A DNA stretch of 64,000 bases from Bacteroidota bacterium (lineage in GTDB: Bacteria; Bacteroidota; Bacteroidia; Cytophagales; Cyclobacteriaceae), in contig JAJRQT010000166.1 of assembly GCA_024280115.1 (NCBI GenBank), positions 44,571 through 108,570 of the forward strand, in the 5' to 3' direction. Under the pieces are notes generated by a model that saw only the letters and a list, made by a program, of their open reading frames with translations, was not told where the DNA came from and did not search any database. This document shows positions 1-9,432 of the stretch, one piece after another. A program made the position numbers and the translations under genes. The first letter of the stretch is position 1. Each line of letters opens with the position of its first letter.

Positions 1-1111
1 TGTCTGCATAACTACATGCATTATAATCATCATTTAGCTTGGTTCCAGAATTCGCATCAACGATGGAATAGCTTATTCCTAATGAAACACTTAAATTACC
101 TTGATATAAAGTAAAACTGGTTGGTCTACTTGAAACGCTTCCATTATTACTTTTAGTAACGTAAAACGCTTCTATTTTTTCTTTATTTAAATCTCCACCG
201 CTCTTCTGAAAATTCCTAATCTCTCCCATAATGACAAAATCTGCACCTTGTCCTTTTGCGTAAGAAATTGCTTCTGATCGGGAACGCTTAACAATTGAGT
301 TACTTTTTATTGTTAAGAATGGATCTGATTGCCTTCGCAATCTTGTTGATATATCTGAATGTAATACCCTTGTAACATTATTCATTCGGGTTGAATTTTT
401 AAATCCTAAAATTAGGACGGTTTTATTCCCTAGTCTTACGGCCTCTTGTTTAAGAGATGAAGCATCTCTAAAAGATGGCATCACCTTTAAACAATCATTG
501 AGATATCCATAGGCAGCTCTATAGTTTTTCTGGCTCAAATTAACCTTGGCTTTCAAATATAGTCGTTGAGCTGCTTCATAATTTTTTCCATCCTTTGCCT
601 TTTTGAGATTTCCTTGAACCTCCTTATATCTGGGATTATAATAAATACAACTTTCCAATTCATTGATTGCTGCTTCATACTTTTTCTCATCAATTAAGGA
701 AACACCCTTTAAGTAATGTTTTTCTGATAGTTGATCTCGTATTTTTTCGAACTGATCCCTGTTTTCTTTAGGAGTAGTCATTACGACATTTACCACACTC
801 GCTCTCGCTAAGATTTTCTCGATTTCTCTATATTGATTATAAGCACCTTTTAAATCATTTCTTTTTACTAAATTCTCAAAATTTTGAAGATCGCTTTCAA
901 TCCTCCGTTCTCCCAGTCTTTTTAAACCAAGCAATGCTTTTACATTATCAGGTTCTGACTCAAGTGCAGATAAATACAATCCAGCAGCTTCCTTAGTATC
1001 TCCACTCCTTTCACTCTTCTGTGCTGCTTTAGTTAATTGGTGGGATACCGAGCAAGCTACCAATAAACTAAAGGCACAAATAACGACAATTAAATTTTTA
1101 GCATTTCTCAT
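1..1111 (-). CDS. TPR-type lipoprotein, C-terminus cut by window edge
   Basis: The reading frame starts with MRNAKNL and runs off the left edge, leaving about 370 residues. A signal peptide ends in the lipobox LVAC, so it should be an outer-membrane or periplasmic lipoprotein. Residues from about 25 to 210 are helical repeats resembling TPRs (repeated K-x-Y-x-A-A and L-x-L-x-P patterns). The following segment (VLILGFKN, then an alternating hydrophobic stretch and FVIMGEI) resembles the CsgG/TolB-N fold found in lipoproteins that assemble envelope complexes; that assignment is inference. It lies 2 bp after the next gene upstream, so the two are surely co-transcribed. The exact role is unknown. 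Confidence 0.75.
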   Translation of the reverse strand, partial: MRNAKNLIVVICAFSLLVACSVSHQLTKAAQKSERSGDTKEAAGLYLSALESEPDNVKALLGLKRLGERRIESDLQNFENLVKRNDLKGAYNQYREIEKILARASVVNVVMTTPKENRDQFEKIRDQLSEKHYLKGVSLIDEKKYEAAINELESCIYYNPRYKEVQGNLKKAKDGKNYEAAQRLYLKAKVNLSQKNYRAAYGYLNDCLKVMPSFRDASSLKQEAVRLGNKTVLILGFKNSTRMNNVTRVLHSDISTRLRRQSDPFLTIKSNSIVKRSRSEAISYAKGQGADFVIMGEIRNFQKSGGDLNKEKIEAFYVTKSNNGSVSSRPTSFTLYQGNLSVSLGISYSIVDANSGTKLNDDYNACSYAD

Positions 1112-1113
1112 AA

Positions 1114-2181
1114 TCATGAATCTATTAAATTATCACTTAGTATTTCTGCAGCTTTCATCATAGCTTGTTCATCTGACATCGGATCCTTCAGGGTCTCAAT
1201 ACCATCCATAACTCCAATCAATTGATCAAAATCCCCTGTTGATGTATAAATTGCTTCACTTATTGAACACATTTCATTATTGCCACTTTTTATAATTTTC
1301 ATATCATTTAATATGTAGTCCGAGTCCTTGTAGATAACAACGTAAGTTAGGGTCTCAACCGGATTCTCAGCGATACTAGTTCCCCGTAGGAAGGGAGCAT
1401 TATCGTTGATCCAATCCTTTGAATAATCTTCAAAAGTTACAACTTGCCCTCTGGAATTTTTTATTGTTAAATTTGCAGCCACAAATTTCAAAGATTGATA
1501 TGTCAATTCTTTCTTATCAAATTTGTTAAGTTGAATAGCCGTACTAAGAACTGCAACAATAATTTCCTCTTTATCATATTGACCAGATGACAGATTTGAC
1601 CCCACTTTATTTATTTTTTTAATCATTTTATTTCCAGTCATTTGTTCAACTACGTTGAGGCTATTAAGCAATGTCTCACCTATTCTTTTGTCATATTCCT
1701 TAAATATATTTAACACTGATTCTCCAACCTTTACGTCATATTTCCTAATCAATTGCTCTACCCGAATTGCATTATCATCTACATAAACTAGTGTCTCTGC
1801 GTAAATCCTACCAGCATCTTTACCATGGGTATCAATAATATTGTTTATGGAATTGGTTATCTCTTGCCCATGTTTTTGCAATGCACTTTCAAGTGAATTT
1901 GAGTTTATGTATCCTGCGAGTTTTCCCGTAACGCTATTAACAGAGCTTGTTGACCTCCTATAATCTACTTTGGATATTTGATCAGCTGCTTGGTTGTATA
2001 AATCCTGTGAATACCTATGGGCTCTATTTAAGGCTCGATTGGTGTAATCTTGATAATCATTTTTAAAATTATTTAAGTCATATTTTTGTGCATAAGATGA
2101 TATATATAAGGTGTGAAAAACAATTAGTAAAATTGTCTTTTTTGTTGTTATGATCGTTTTTGAAAGAATTGCAAGTTTCAT
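1114..2181 (-). CDS. Secreted hypothetical protein
   Basis: A 355-residue protein with an N-terminal signal peptide (hydrophobic ILLIVFHTLYISSYAQ, cleavage after AQ). The body is largely predicted helical to about residue 200, with repeated Asn/Asp/Lys-rich segments, then a mixed domain containing a strand-rich TYVVIYKDSDYILND stretch. I recognise no family. Its stop is 2 bp from the start of the downstream TPR lipoprotein and 42 bp separate it from the upstream lipoprotein, so it belongs to a four-gene minus-strand envelope cluster. Function unknown; the gene is supported by its length, signal peptide and tight packing. Confidence 0.7.
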   Translation of the reverse strand: MKLAILSKTIITTKKTILLIVFHTLYISSYAQKYDLNNFKNDYQDYTNRALNRAHRYSQDLYNQAADQISKVDYRRSTSSVNSVTGKLAGYINSNSLESALQKHGQEITNSINNIIDTHGKDAGRIYAETLVYVDDNAIRVEQLIRKYDVKVGESVLNIFKEYDKRIGETLLNSLNVVEQMTGNKMIKKINKVGSNLSSGQYDKEEIIVAVLSTAIQLNKFDKKELTYQSLKFVAANLTIKNSRGQVVTFEDYSKDWINDNAPFLRGTSIAENPVETLTYVVIYKDSDYILNDMKIIKSGNNEMCSISEAIYTSTGDFDQLIGVMDGIETLKDPMSDEQAMMKAAEILSDNLIDS

Positions 2182-2223
2182 CTTATTAAATTTTCTGAAT
2201 AAATAGGATAAATCACAAAATTT

Positions 2224-2622
2224 CTAATTTACTTTTTCCATAGTAAAACTCATTTCTTCTTTTAAAATTTTTGTAACAGAAAAGGTTTCTTGCGTACATT
2301 TCCCGGTTATAATATCTTCCGTTCTATTTCCTCTTAAAATTATAGATCCAATAGCTCCAGGAACTTCAATATTCAAACTAGTTTCAGAAGTAAGTTCAGC
2401 TTTTGTGTCAAAATCTATAGGGCCTTCAAGTAATATTCTATAATTATTATTATCAGCAGAACCAAAAAAAGTTAAGGTGCATTTTCTGTTAGAATAACTT
2501 CTGCCATTAAAGTCCGTGTAATTTGCCTCCCCGACGTAAGCTCCTACCCAACCATTTTCTTTTTCCTCTTCACAACCAAATAGGATACTTGTGATGATAA
2601 AAATTAATACATTCTTTTTCAT
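2224..2622 (-). CDS. Small lipoprotein
   Basis: 132 residues. It begins MKKNVLIFIITSILFGC, a classic short lipoprotein signal with lipobox LFGC followed by a charged EEEKE tether. The mature part is about 110 residues of alternating beta-strand pattern (TLTFFGSADN, NIEVPGAIGSIILRGNRTED), consistent with a small beta-sandwich or lipocalin-like fold of the kind common in Bacteroidota surface lipoproteins. It sits between two other secreted proteins on the same strand. No family recognised and no enzymatic motif visible. Confidence 0.7.
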   Translation of the reverse strand: MKKNVLIFIITSILFGCEEEKENGWVGAYVGEANYTDFNGRSYSNRKCTLTFFGSADNNNYRILLEGPIDFDTKAELTSETSLNIEVPGAIGSIILRGNRTEDIITGKCTQETFSVTKILKEEMSFTMEKVN

Positions 2623-2681
2623 AGGATTAATATTATATTTTCAAAAAAAAGAGCTCTTCATCCTGAATTAAATTTTTTTCA

Positions 2682-4604
2682 CTATTTTCTCAAATGTTCA
2701 AACTGACCGATATCTATCCTATTTCTCGATTTCGAGTTTAAATCAAGCCCTAAACTTTTACTTGATTTATTTGGTTCCATAACAATCTCATTTGAGCTTA
2801 TTCGTCCATTGTTTTGATTATCATATATACCTTCACTTACATGTGCTCGTAGCATTATATTGTCATCGAAAAAATACAGATTGATATCATTAAATGCTCC
2901 GTATAGTAAAGAAGTACCTTTTTTTTGCCCGGTATCCTGAACATCCAATTGGATGGCTATCTTCTTTGTACTTTTATTTTCAATCACTACAAAAAAATAT
3001 GTGCTATTAATAATTGCATTTACGTCATAATATTTAATTTTCTCTCCCCCTGATGTTTTTAAATTAGCTTTCAAAATTTGTGCAGATCCTGTCGGATATT
3101 TAACTCCATCAGACACTGTATAGGATGTATATAGCTTAATATCAAATGTAGCATTTGCTTCGGTTAAAGAATGAAAGTAAACTTTTACTTGATTTAGATT
3201 AGTTACTTGAAATGAAGAAGGATTCTTAAATTGTACAGTAAACTGATCCCCTACATCTATACTATTTACGTTGCCTTCATCACTTCCATCATCATAATAT
3301 AGCCAAGTTTCTGGAATGCTTAGCGTATTAAAATTTGTTTCATCTCCATATCCTATCCCCTTGGAGTTTTTGGCAAAAGCACGCACATAGTATTTTGTTG
3401 ATGGCTTTAATTCAACAATATTTACATTAAATTGATTACTTCCTGTATTGGCTAATTTTTTATTATTGTTCACGCTGGGATTTTGCGTCTCACTCCAAAC
3501 AAATCCTTTTTCAACTATTTCAGATCCACCGTTATCTAAAACAGAACTTTCCATCGTAGAGCTGGTTACAGCTATGTCCTTTATATTAACTTCAGATAAA
3601 ATCGGTGTTCCAATTTTAGTTTTAAATTCGATTTCATTTCCGTATGAAGTACCAGCATCGTTGGTTGCATAAGCTCTGGTAAAATAAGTGGTGTTAGGAA
3701 TTAGATTTTCCATCAAGCTAGCATACTCATTTGTTCCATTGCCATCCTGAGTTTTATAATTTTTTAATGTTGGTTTGGAACTTGTATTCCAAACTACCCC
3801 CTTTTCTATAATTTGTGCACCCCCATCTGAAGTTATAATGCCTCCAGACTCAGCGCTTCTATCCAAAATATTTGTTGCATTTATTGTTTCAATTTTAGGT
3901 TTAATTGCAGGGATATTAAAAGATAATTCTTGACCATATCCCACTCCTTTTCCATTCTTGGCATAAGCCCGGATATAATATGTTTTACCATATTCTAAAT
4001 TTGAAAGATTTAAAGAAAAATCTCCTGTTTTTGTTTCACTATTAAGGGTGTTATCGGCTATTGAAGGGTTGGAACTTTCGCTCCAGCAAATTCCAGTAGT
4101 GTTTATAGGGTCACCACCATCTGAAATTATTGAGCATATAATATCTACAGACATCTTTTCATAATTGACTTCAGAAATCGATTTTGTTTGAATTTCAGGC
4201 AGTAGAGCTTCGATAGAGATCTTAATTTCACTATTTGCTACATCATTTTTATCATCCATAGCAATTGCTTTAATAGTATAGTTGCCTGGAGCGTAATTTT
4301 TTGTATCAATAGTCAATGTATAAGGTGAACTGCTAAATTTTTTTATTTCCACATTATTGATTAATAGGCTGACACTTTTTATGGACCCATCTTTATCTGC
4401 TGCTGAAATGCTTATAGTGAATTGTGATCCAAAGGGAATAGCATCATTATTATTCGGGGAAATTATCTTGCATGTTGGAAATTGATTTGGCGGTTCTGAT
4501 TCTTCTTTTTGACAACTATTAATAAAAGTAATAATGCAAATGCAGACGATTAACAATATGGATCTATAGATAATAAAAATCGATTTTTCGTTGTTAGTTT
4601 TCAT
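2682..4604 (-). CDS. Multi-domain lipoprotein with Ig-like and FN3-like repeats
   Basis: 640 residues with lipobox FINSC and then a Glu/Pro-rich linker. Residues about 40-130 form an Ig-like domain (CKIISPNNND, SAADKDGSIKSVSLLIN, YTIKAIAMDDKNDV) of the type found in adhesion and carbohydrate-associated proteins. Three tandem FN3-like repeats follow, each with a G-x-x-W or G-x-V-W strand, a T-G-F/N-x-F turn and the closing Y-Y-x-R-A-x-A-x-N-x-x-G-x-x-Y-G motif. The C-terminal 200 residues resemble a jelly-roll or interaction domain (FQVTNLNQVKVYF, YFFVVIENKS). It is first in the minus-strand cluster and probably surface exposed. Ligand unknown. Confidence 0.75.
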   Translation of the reverse strand: MKTNNEKSIFIIYRSILLIVCICIITFINSCQKEESEPPNQFPTCKIISPNNNDAIPFGSQFTISISAADKDGSIKSVSLLINNVEIKKFSSSPYTLTIDTKNYAPGNYTIKAIAMDDKNDVANSEIKISIEALLPEIQTKSISEVNYEKMSVDIICSIISDGGDPINTTGICWSESSNPSIADNTLNSETKTGDFSLNLSNLEYGKTYYIRAYAKNGKGVGYGQELSFNIPAIKPKIETINATNILDRSAESGGIITSDGGAQIIEKGVVWNTSSKPTLKNYKTQDGNGTNEYASLMENLIPNTTYFTRAYATNDAGTSYGNEIEFKTKIGTPILSEVNIKDIAVTSSTMESSVLDNGGSEIVEKGFVWSETQNPSVNNNKKLANTGSNQFNVNIVELKPSTKYYVRAFAKNSKGIGYGDETNFNTLSIPETWLYYDDGSDEGNVNSIDVGDQFTVQFKNPSSFQVTNLNQVKVYFHSLTEANATFDIKLYTSYTVSDGVKYPTGSAQILKANLKTSGGEKIKYYDVNAIINSTYFFVVIENKSTKKIAIQLDVQDTGQKKGTSLLYGAFNDINLYFFDDNIMLRAHVSEGIYDNQNNGRISSNEIVMEPNKSSKSLGLDLNSKSRNRIDIGQFEHLRK

Positions 4605-5072
4605 GATTATAAAAAATTATATGTTTAAAAAATTGAGCTTGATTTGAATCAAAATAATACTTAAAACTCATAAATTATTTTGAGTTTAATACCATCAAAT
4701 TGACTTACTTATCCAATGACAGGTTATTCAGGACGAACTGTAGGAATCAGTTATCGAGCGAAAATGGGAATTGTTGTTTTTTCTACCTTTTCCAATAGAA
4801 AGTAGGGTGTTAGCAATCATGTCTTGTCGGCATGCAGGGATTTTGCAATAGCAATACCCACCCATATCCCAGAGAATTTGTCGAAAGACCAGGCTGTTGC
4901 TTTTGCTGGTTTTTTCTGGGCTTTATTTTTATTTGATAAAAGCAGACAGGCCCCCTGTCTTGCTCGGCAGACAGGCGGAACGGCGTCCGGGAACTATCGA
5001 TGAGCAGCAGACCTCATAATATCAATAAAATCAGGAAGGATAGCGGAAGGGTAAGCCGGGGGGATCTTATTC
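4605..5072. other. Intergenic region with palindromes and a possible relic reading frame
   Basis: 468 bp between convergently-ordered minus-strand units. It holds the nested hairpins near 4941-4979 and, on the minus strand, an open stretch of about 45 codons ending in TGA at 4817-4819 (KPAKATAW, FDKFSGIWVGIAIAKS) without a start codon or recognisable family. It may be the tail of a decayed gene. No RNA gene was recognised. Confidence 0.4.
4943..4975. repeat. Nested inverted repeats (CCTGTC-type hairpin)
   Basis: AGACAG at 4944-4949 pairs with CTGTCT at 4955-4960. The latter also overlaps CCTGTC, which pairs with GACAGG at 4970-4975 across a TGC/GCA inner stem. The two mutually exclusive hairpins share one arm. 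The second resembles the CCTGCC/GGCAGG hairpin at 21928-21944, suggesting a dispersed palindromic repeat family. There is no U-tract that would make it a terminator. Confidence 0.45.
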
Positions 5073-5795
5073 CTATAGCATATCTTCCAATTCCTTTATC
5101 TTTTTTCCGGAAATATGAAATTCGTATTCACGTCGAAATGCTTTTACAAGACAACTTTTCTCTCCCTTATTAACTGACACAAGAAAAATGGTATTAATGA
5201 TAACTGACCTGTTCAAACGGAAAAATGAACCTGGGGTCAGTTTCGTTTCAATTACACCCAAATTCATCGACGTGGTAATCGAGCTAACATTTTTGAAATT
5301 GATAATTGTATAATTTCTGTCTGCTTTACAAAAAACAATTTCATTTGTATTGATTAATGAATATCCTGTTCGGGTAGGGATTTTTAGTTTTTCATTTTTG
5401 GATACTTCATTATTTGCAGTGAAATTATTTTCTGACAATAATCTTAAGATTAATGTCTCCAGTTCATCGAGGTCAACTGGTTTTAAAAGATAGTCAAATG
5501 CAGCTTTTTTAATGGCGTCAATAGCGTATTGCATGTGGGCAGTGACAAATACAATTTTACCAGTGAAATGAAATTTTCTATATTCATCTACCATCTCCAG
5601 GCCATTTGTTTCACCCATTTGAATATCCTGAAATATTATGTCGGGTTTCAAATCGATCATCTTCTCAATAGCTTCATTTTTGTGTTGGGCTTTTCCGATT
5701 ACCTCAATTCTTTTTTTATTTATCAATAAACATTCAAGCAATTCCATGGCGTCAGGCTCATCATCGACCAGTAATATTTTCAGGTTATTGTTCAT
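5073..5795 (-). CDS. LytTR-family response regulator
   Basis: 240 residues. Residues 1-120 are a receiver domain: acidic pair D11/D12, phospho-acceptor D57 in IIFQDIQM, T85 and K105 of the LLKP loop. Residues about 140-240 are a LytTR DNA-binding domain (IPTRTGYSLINTNEIVFCKADRNYTIINF, FFRLNRSVIIN). The family binds direct repeats upstream of target genes after phosphorylation. Its first 4 bp overlap the stop of the upstream sensor kinase gene, so the two form a translationally coupled two-component system. Targets are not evident from the window. Confidence 0.93.
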   Translation of the reverse strand: MNNNLKILLVDDEPDAMELLECLLINKKRIEVIGKAQHKNEAIEKMIDLKPDIIFQDIQMGETNGLEMVDEYRKFHFTGKIVFVTAHMQYAIDAIKKAAFDYLLKPVDLDELETLILRLLSENNFTANNEVSKNEKLKIPTRTGYSLINTNEIVFCKADRNYTIINFKNVSSITTSMNLGVIETKLTPGSFFRLNRSVIINTIFLVSVNKGEKSCLVKAFRREYEFHISGKKIKELEDML

Positions 5796-8746
5796 AGGTT
5801 AAATTTAAAATTGAGAGGGATATTGATAATCACCCTGGTTCCATTAGCATTTCCAACTTCATCCTCAATATCAATGATATTCACATTTATTTTATCAGTA
5901 TTAAATTTATTTAGTAATTCAAAATAGCTATCAAATATTTTAGTTCCCCGACCAAGAGATGTATCCTTATTTTTTTCCAATCCGGATATTTTTCTACCAA
6001 CACCATTATCCATTATTTCGATTACTAAATTTTCATTTTTCAGTTTCAAACTAATTTCTAAATTACCACCATTTTGTAAAGGAAGAAGTCCATGCTTTAT
6101 GGCGTTTTCTACATAGATCTGAATGATCATTTTAGGGATATACCAATCTGTATTGATTTTTTTATCCATATCTATGGAATAAATAAATCGGTCTTTAAAC
6201 CTCATTATTTCGATATCCAAATAGTCGGTTACAAATGACAGCTCTTCTTTTATTGTTCTGGTTGTTCGATCAGAATTTTCAAATGCTGTACGGATCAATT
6301 TTGAAAACTTTGTGAAATAGTGATAGGCTTCATCACGGTTTTCTTTATACACCATAGTAGCTATGGAGTTAATGGCATTAAATGTAAAATGTGGGTCAAT
6401 GAGACCCTTAAGGGCGTTGAATTGAATTTTTGCGATTCTTTTCTCATTCTGTTGTGTATTAGCCAATTTGCGCTTTTTGTTGTCAGAAAATAAATACCCA
6501 ATTCCTGCAGCAAGAAAAATTACTACAGCCAGACCTCCGAGTTTTACCGACAATAACTCGTGCCATGCAGGTTTTATTATCAAATTGATACTCGCTATAG
6601 TATCAGTCCAAATTCCATCATAATTTGCCGCTTTTATTTTAAATGTATAATTACCCTGAGGAAGATTTGTATAAGTCCTGTATCTTTCTTTGGATATAGC
6701 AGACCACCCATTATCGTACCCTTTAAGCATGGTTTGATATACAACTCCTGTTGGTGCTGAAAGACTGATCCCGTGGTAGTCAAATCGAATATCATTTTCT
6801 AAAGGGCCAAAAGAACATGTGTCATTATTATTAATCATATTCAAAGCAGATTTCCATTCCATATTATCTGACATGGTACTCACACTTTTTATATACACTC
6901 TTGGGGGATTTGGATTGGACAATAACTCATCCGTATCTATTTTCACTACCCTATCCGATCGGCAGATCCAGGAATTCTCATCGTTGTCTTTAGAAGAAGA
7001 GTTGTGCTTGATATCCGTCCCTAAAAATCCATTCTGATTATTAAAGAAACGTACAGATTCTTCATCGGAAGTATAGAATTTCTCTAAATTTAATAATCCA
7101 ATTCCTTTAATTGAACCGATGAGTAATTCACCGGATTTTGCAATATTGAGCACACCAACTTGCCCATCTATTATCTCAGCACCAATACGTCTCAGTTTAT
7201 TATAGTTGTAATAATACAAACCGTCATTGCTGCCGAGCCAAAGATTTCCACGGAAATCCTTTAGCATACAAATAGCACCAATATCTACGCTGTCTTTGTC
7301 ATCTGGTAGATTTCTCCAATTGCCATCTTCTTGGATGCTGATGCCTAAATTGCCACTTATCCACAGTCGTTCATATTTATCCTTTAAAATGGAAGTGACC
7401 AAACCGGTATTTTCTTTTTTGCCCCTTCCATCTAAATACTTAATTTTTTTATTTTGGTCTATTTCAATAATTCCATTCCGAGCGGACGAAAAGTAAAGTT
7501 TATCATTTTCTCTGTCTTCATGGATATAGACAATTGTTTCACGTTTTCCATAATAATACCAATCGAATTTATTACCATCATATTTGATCACCCCTCGATA
7601 GGCAGAAAATAATAAATCTCCATTTTTTGCTTTTATCCCACCCGAATAAAAATATTGAAATCCACCGAACTTAAATAGATGATCTACAGGATAATCCGTG
7701 AAATCTAAGCCGTCAAATTTCTTTAATCCGTAAAGAAAGGAGCCGAACCAGTAATTGTCATTGTTGTCTTGAAGTACCGTCCATGTATAAAAATTATCAC
7801 CAGAGTTTGCAAGGTAGTTTTGAAACCCTTTAGTAATTAATCGCCAAACACCAGCCTCTGTACCTACCCATAAGTTTGATTCATCATCGGCAAAGATTGT
7901 GGTTATATGGCTGAATTTTTTATGGTACTTTGTGATATTTTTCCCATCATAGTGAGATATATATGATTGCGACCCTTGATCAACCAAATAAATGTCATCA
8001 CCTGAATTGATATATTTTACATTAAAACCTTTTATATAAACTATTGGGTTAAATACTTTTTTTTCATAAACGAATATGCTATCACTGGTGATCCCATAAA
8101 GTTTTCCATCGTTTCCAAGAGATGGTATTAAATTTTGCCTCCTTTTCTCAATCAGGCTAATACTTTTTCCATTCCATGAAAATGTTCTTTTTTCAGAAGT
8201 ATTAAATAATAATTTACCTAGAGATCTGCGGCTGCCACCTAAGTATAATTTTTCTCCTTCATTCAAAAAATTATATACTGGATGATCGACAACTTTTTTT
8301 CCATCAACCACATTTAATAAATCTTTATTTCCACCTTGTACCCATAATCCATTTTGGCTATCAATCTGCATTCCAGTTAGATATTGACCCTTAAAAATTG
8401 GAATAGAACTCAACTTACCATCTTTCAGGATATTAACCCCATACCTTGTGCCAATGTAAAATACCCCTGAACTATCTTCATAAAGATATATTACGAAATC
8501 AGCATCCAGACCATCTTTAATTGAATAATTTTCAAATTCGATACCATCAAATCTGCTTAGACCTCCTTTGGTACAAATCCATAAATATCCCTTGGAATCC
8601 TGGTAAAAATTAAAAATCTGAGACTGGGGTAAACCTTGGGAGACGGAATAATGCATCCAGCTATATTCCTGGCCTGTAACCTTAGAACAGTTAATAAAAA
8701 ATGTCACGAGGCTAAGTATAATAAAAAATGAAGGTTGCCTAACCAT
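5792..8746 (-). CDS. Periplasmic-propeller sensor histidine kinase (reg_prop, Y_Y_Y, LytS-type)
   Basis: 984 residues. A signal peptide is followed by about 12 two-component propeller repeats (residues about 30-620, with motifs such as GLPQSQIFNFYQDSKGYLW, DDESNLWVGTEAGVW and DFRGNLWLGSNDGLY). A Y_Y_Y domain follows at about 650-745 (YDNGWSAISKERYRTYTNLPQGNY), then one membrane helix at about 752-775. The cytoplasmic part is a LytS-type His_kinase with the phospho-accepting His in GLIDPHFTFNAINS and an HATPase N-box in IYVENAIKHGL. Unlike SusR-type hybrid sensors, the receiver is not fused but encoded by the overlapping downstream LytTR gene. Such propellers usually sense glycans or periplasmic ligands; no polysaccharide locus adjoins it here. 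Confidence 0.92.
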   Translation of the reverse strand: MVRQPSFFIILSLVTFFINCSKVTGQEYSWMHYSVSQGLPQSQIFNFYQDSKGYLWICTKGGLSRFDGIEFENYSIKDGLDADFVIYLYEDSSGVFYIGTRYGVNILKDGKLSSIPIFKGQYLTGMQIDSQNGLWVQGGNKDLLNVVDGKKVVDHPVYNFLNEGEKLYLGGSRRSLGKLLFNTSEKRTFSWNGKSISLIEKRRQNLIPSLGNDGKLYGITSDSIFVYEKKVFNPIVYIKGFNVKYINSGDDIYLVDQGSQSYISHYDGKNITKYHKKFSHITTIFADDESNLWVGTEAGVWRLITKGFQNYLANSGDNFYTWTVLQDNNDNYWFGSFLYGLKKFDGLDFTDYPVDHLFKFGGFQYFYSGGIKAKNGDLLFSAYRGVIKYDGNKFDWYYYGKRETIVYIHEDRENDKLYFSSARNGIIEIDQNKKIKYLDGRGKKENTGLVTSILKDKYERLWISGNLGISIQEDGNWRNLPDDKDSVDIGAICMLKDFRGNLWLGSNDGLYYYNYNKLRRIGAEIIDGQVGVLNIAKSGELLIGSIKGIGLLNLEKFYTSDEESVRFFNNQNGFLGTDIKHNSSSKDNDENSWICRSDRVVKIDTDELLSNPNPPRVYIKSVSTMSDNMEWKSALNMINNNDTCSFGPLENDIRFDYHGISLSAPTGVVYQTMLKGYDNGWSAISKERYRTYTNLPQGNYTFKIKAANYDGIWTDTIASINLIIKPAWHELLSVKLGGLAVVIFLAAGIGYLFSDNKKRKLANTQQNEKRIAKIQFNALKGLIDPHFTFNAINSIATMVYKENRDEAYHYFTKFSKLIRTAFENSDRTTRTIKEELSFVTDYLDIEIMRFKDRFIYSIDMDKKINTDWYIPKMIIQIYVENAIKHGLLPLQNGGNLEISLKLKNENLVIEIMDNGVGRKISGLEKNKDTSLGRGTKIFDSYFELLNKFNTDKINVNIIDIEDEVGNANGTRVIINIPLNFKFNL

Positions 8747-8775
8747 TCCTGAAAGAGTGATTAAAAAGTATTCGT

Positions 8776-8804
8776 CAAAAGTAAACTGTTTGATTTATAT
8801 GCAA
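8776..8804 (-). promoter_or_regulatory. Candidate housekeeping promoter of the sensor kinase operon
   Basis: On the minus strand TTG (8804-8802), 18 bp, then TACTTTTG (8783-8776) match the Bacteroidota consensus TTG-N17-19-TAnnTTTG. Transcription would begin about 8769, giving a leader of some 20 nt before the ATG at 8746. Seen in sequence; activity is inferred. Confidence 0.55.
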
Positions 8805-8870
8805 TTACGTACAGAAAGTGTTAAGATTCAATAAATAAGGATAAAAAGTCATTACATTGTTCAGTGCACA

Positions 8871-9341
8871 TCAACGATTCTCATCACTCTTCCAATTCGC
8901 GCCATAGATGATCCTTCTTGCATTGGCCTTTCTCAATTCCTGTGTGACATCTGTGATAATTCCCATTGGCACCTCTTCATCTGCCTTGAGCAGCACAATG
9001 ATTTGATCCCGGTTATAGGTTGGTAATTTGTCTTTTTCCATCATAATAAAAGGCACAATATCCTTTATCTCAATTAGTTTTCCATCGGCTTCAATTCTTG
9101 GTTCAGTCCCAAATTTTTCAACTTCCTTCGGTATCCCTATAGAAATCTGTGTAATCAAAGATTTCTTTTCGATTTGCTTGATTTGCTCAGCAGTTGGGAT
9201 TTTATATTTTAAATTCTCATCTGATTTCCTGAGAACGGTTGTTACCATAAAGAAAAAAAGCAACATAAAAATGATATCTGGCAGTGCTGCAGTAGATATT
9301 GTGGCCTCATGGTTGGAGTTCTTTGATTTAAATATTTTCAT
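8871..9341 (-). CDS. ExbD/TolR-family biopolymer transport protein
   Basis: 156 residues with the ExbD architecture: short basic cytoplasmic N-terminus, a single membrane helix carrying the conserved Asp (ALPDIIFMLLFFFMVTTVL, about residues 19-38), and a periplasmic domain with the usual IIVLLKADEEVPMGIITDVTQELRKA ending. In the TonB energy-transduction complex ExbD couples proton flow through ExbB to TonB. It lies 91 bp after a second exbD-like gene, so the two probably form an operon. No exbB or tonB is nearby, which is unusual for this family. Confidence 0.88.
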   Translation of the reverse strand: MKIFKSKNSNHEATISTAALPDIIFMLLFFFMVTTVLRKSDENLKYKIPTAEQIKQIEKKSLITQISIGIPKEVEKFGTEPRIEADGKLIEIKDIVPFIMMEKDKLPTYNRDQIIVLLKADEEVPMGIITDVTQELRKANARRIIYGANWKSDENR

Positions 9342-9432
9342 AATCAGTTTATTTTATTTGGTTCGGCAATTGAAATGTTCATTGGGATTCCTTCCCTTGC
9401 TCTATCATATTTAGCTTTTTGGTCAACTATTT

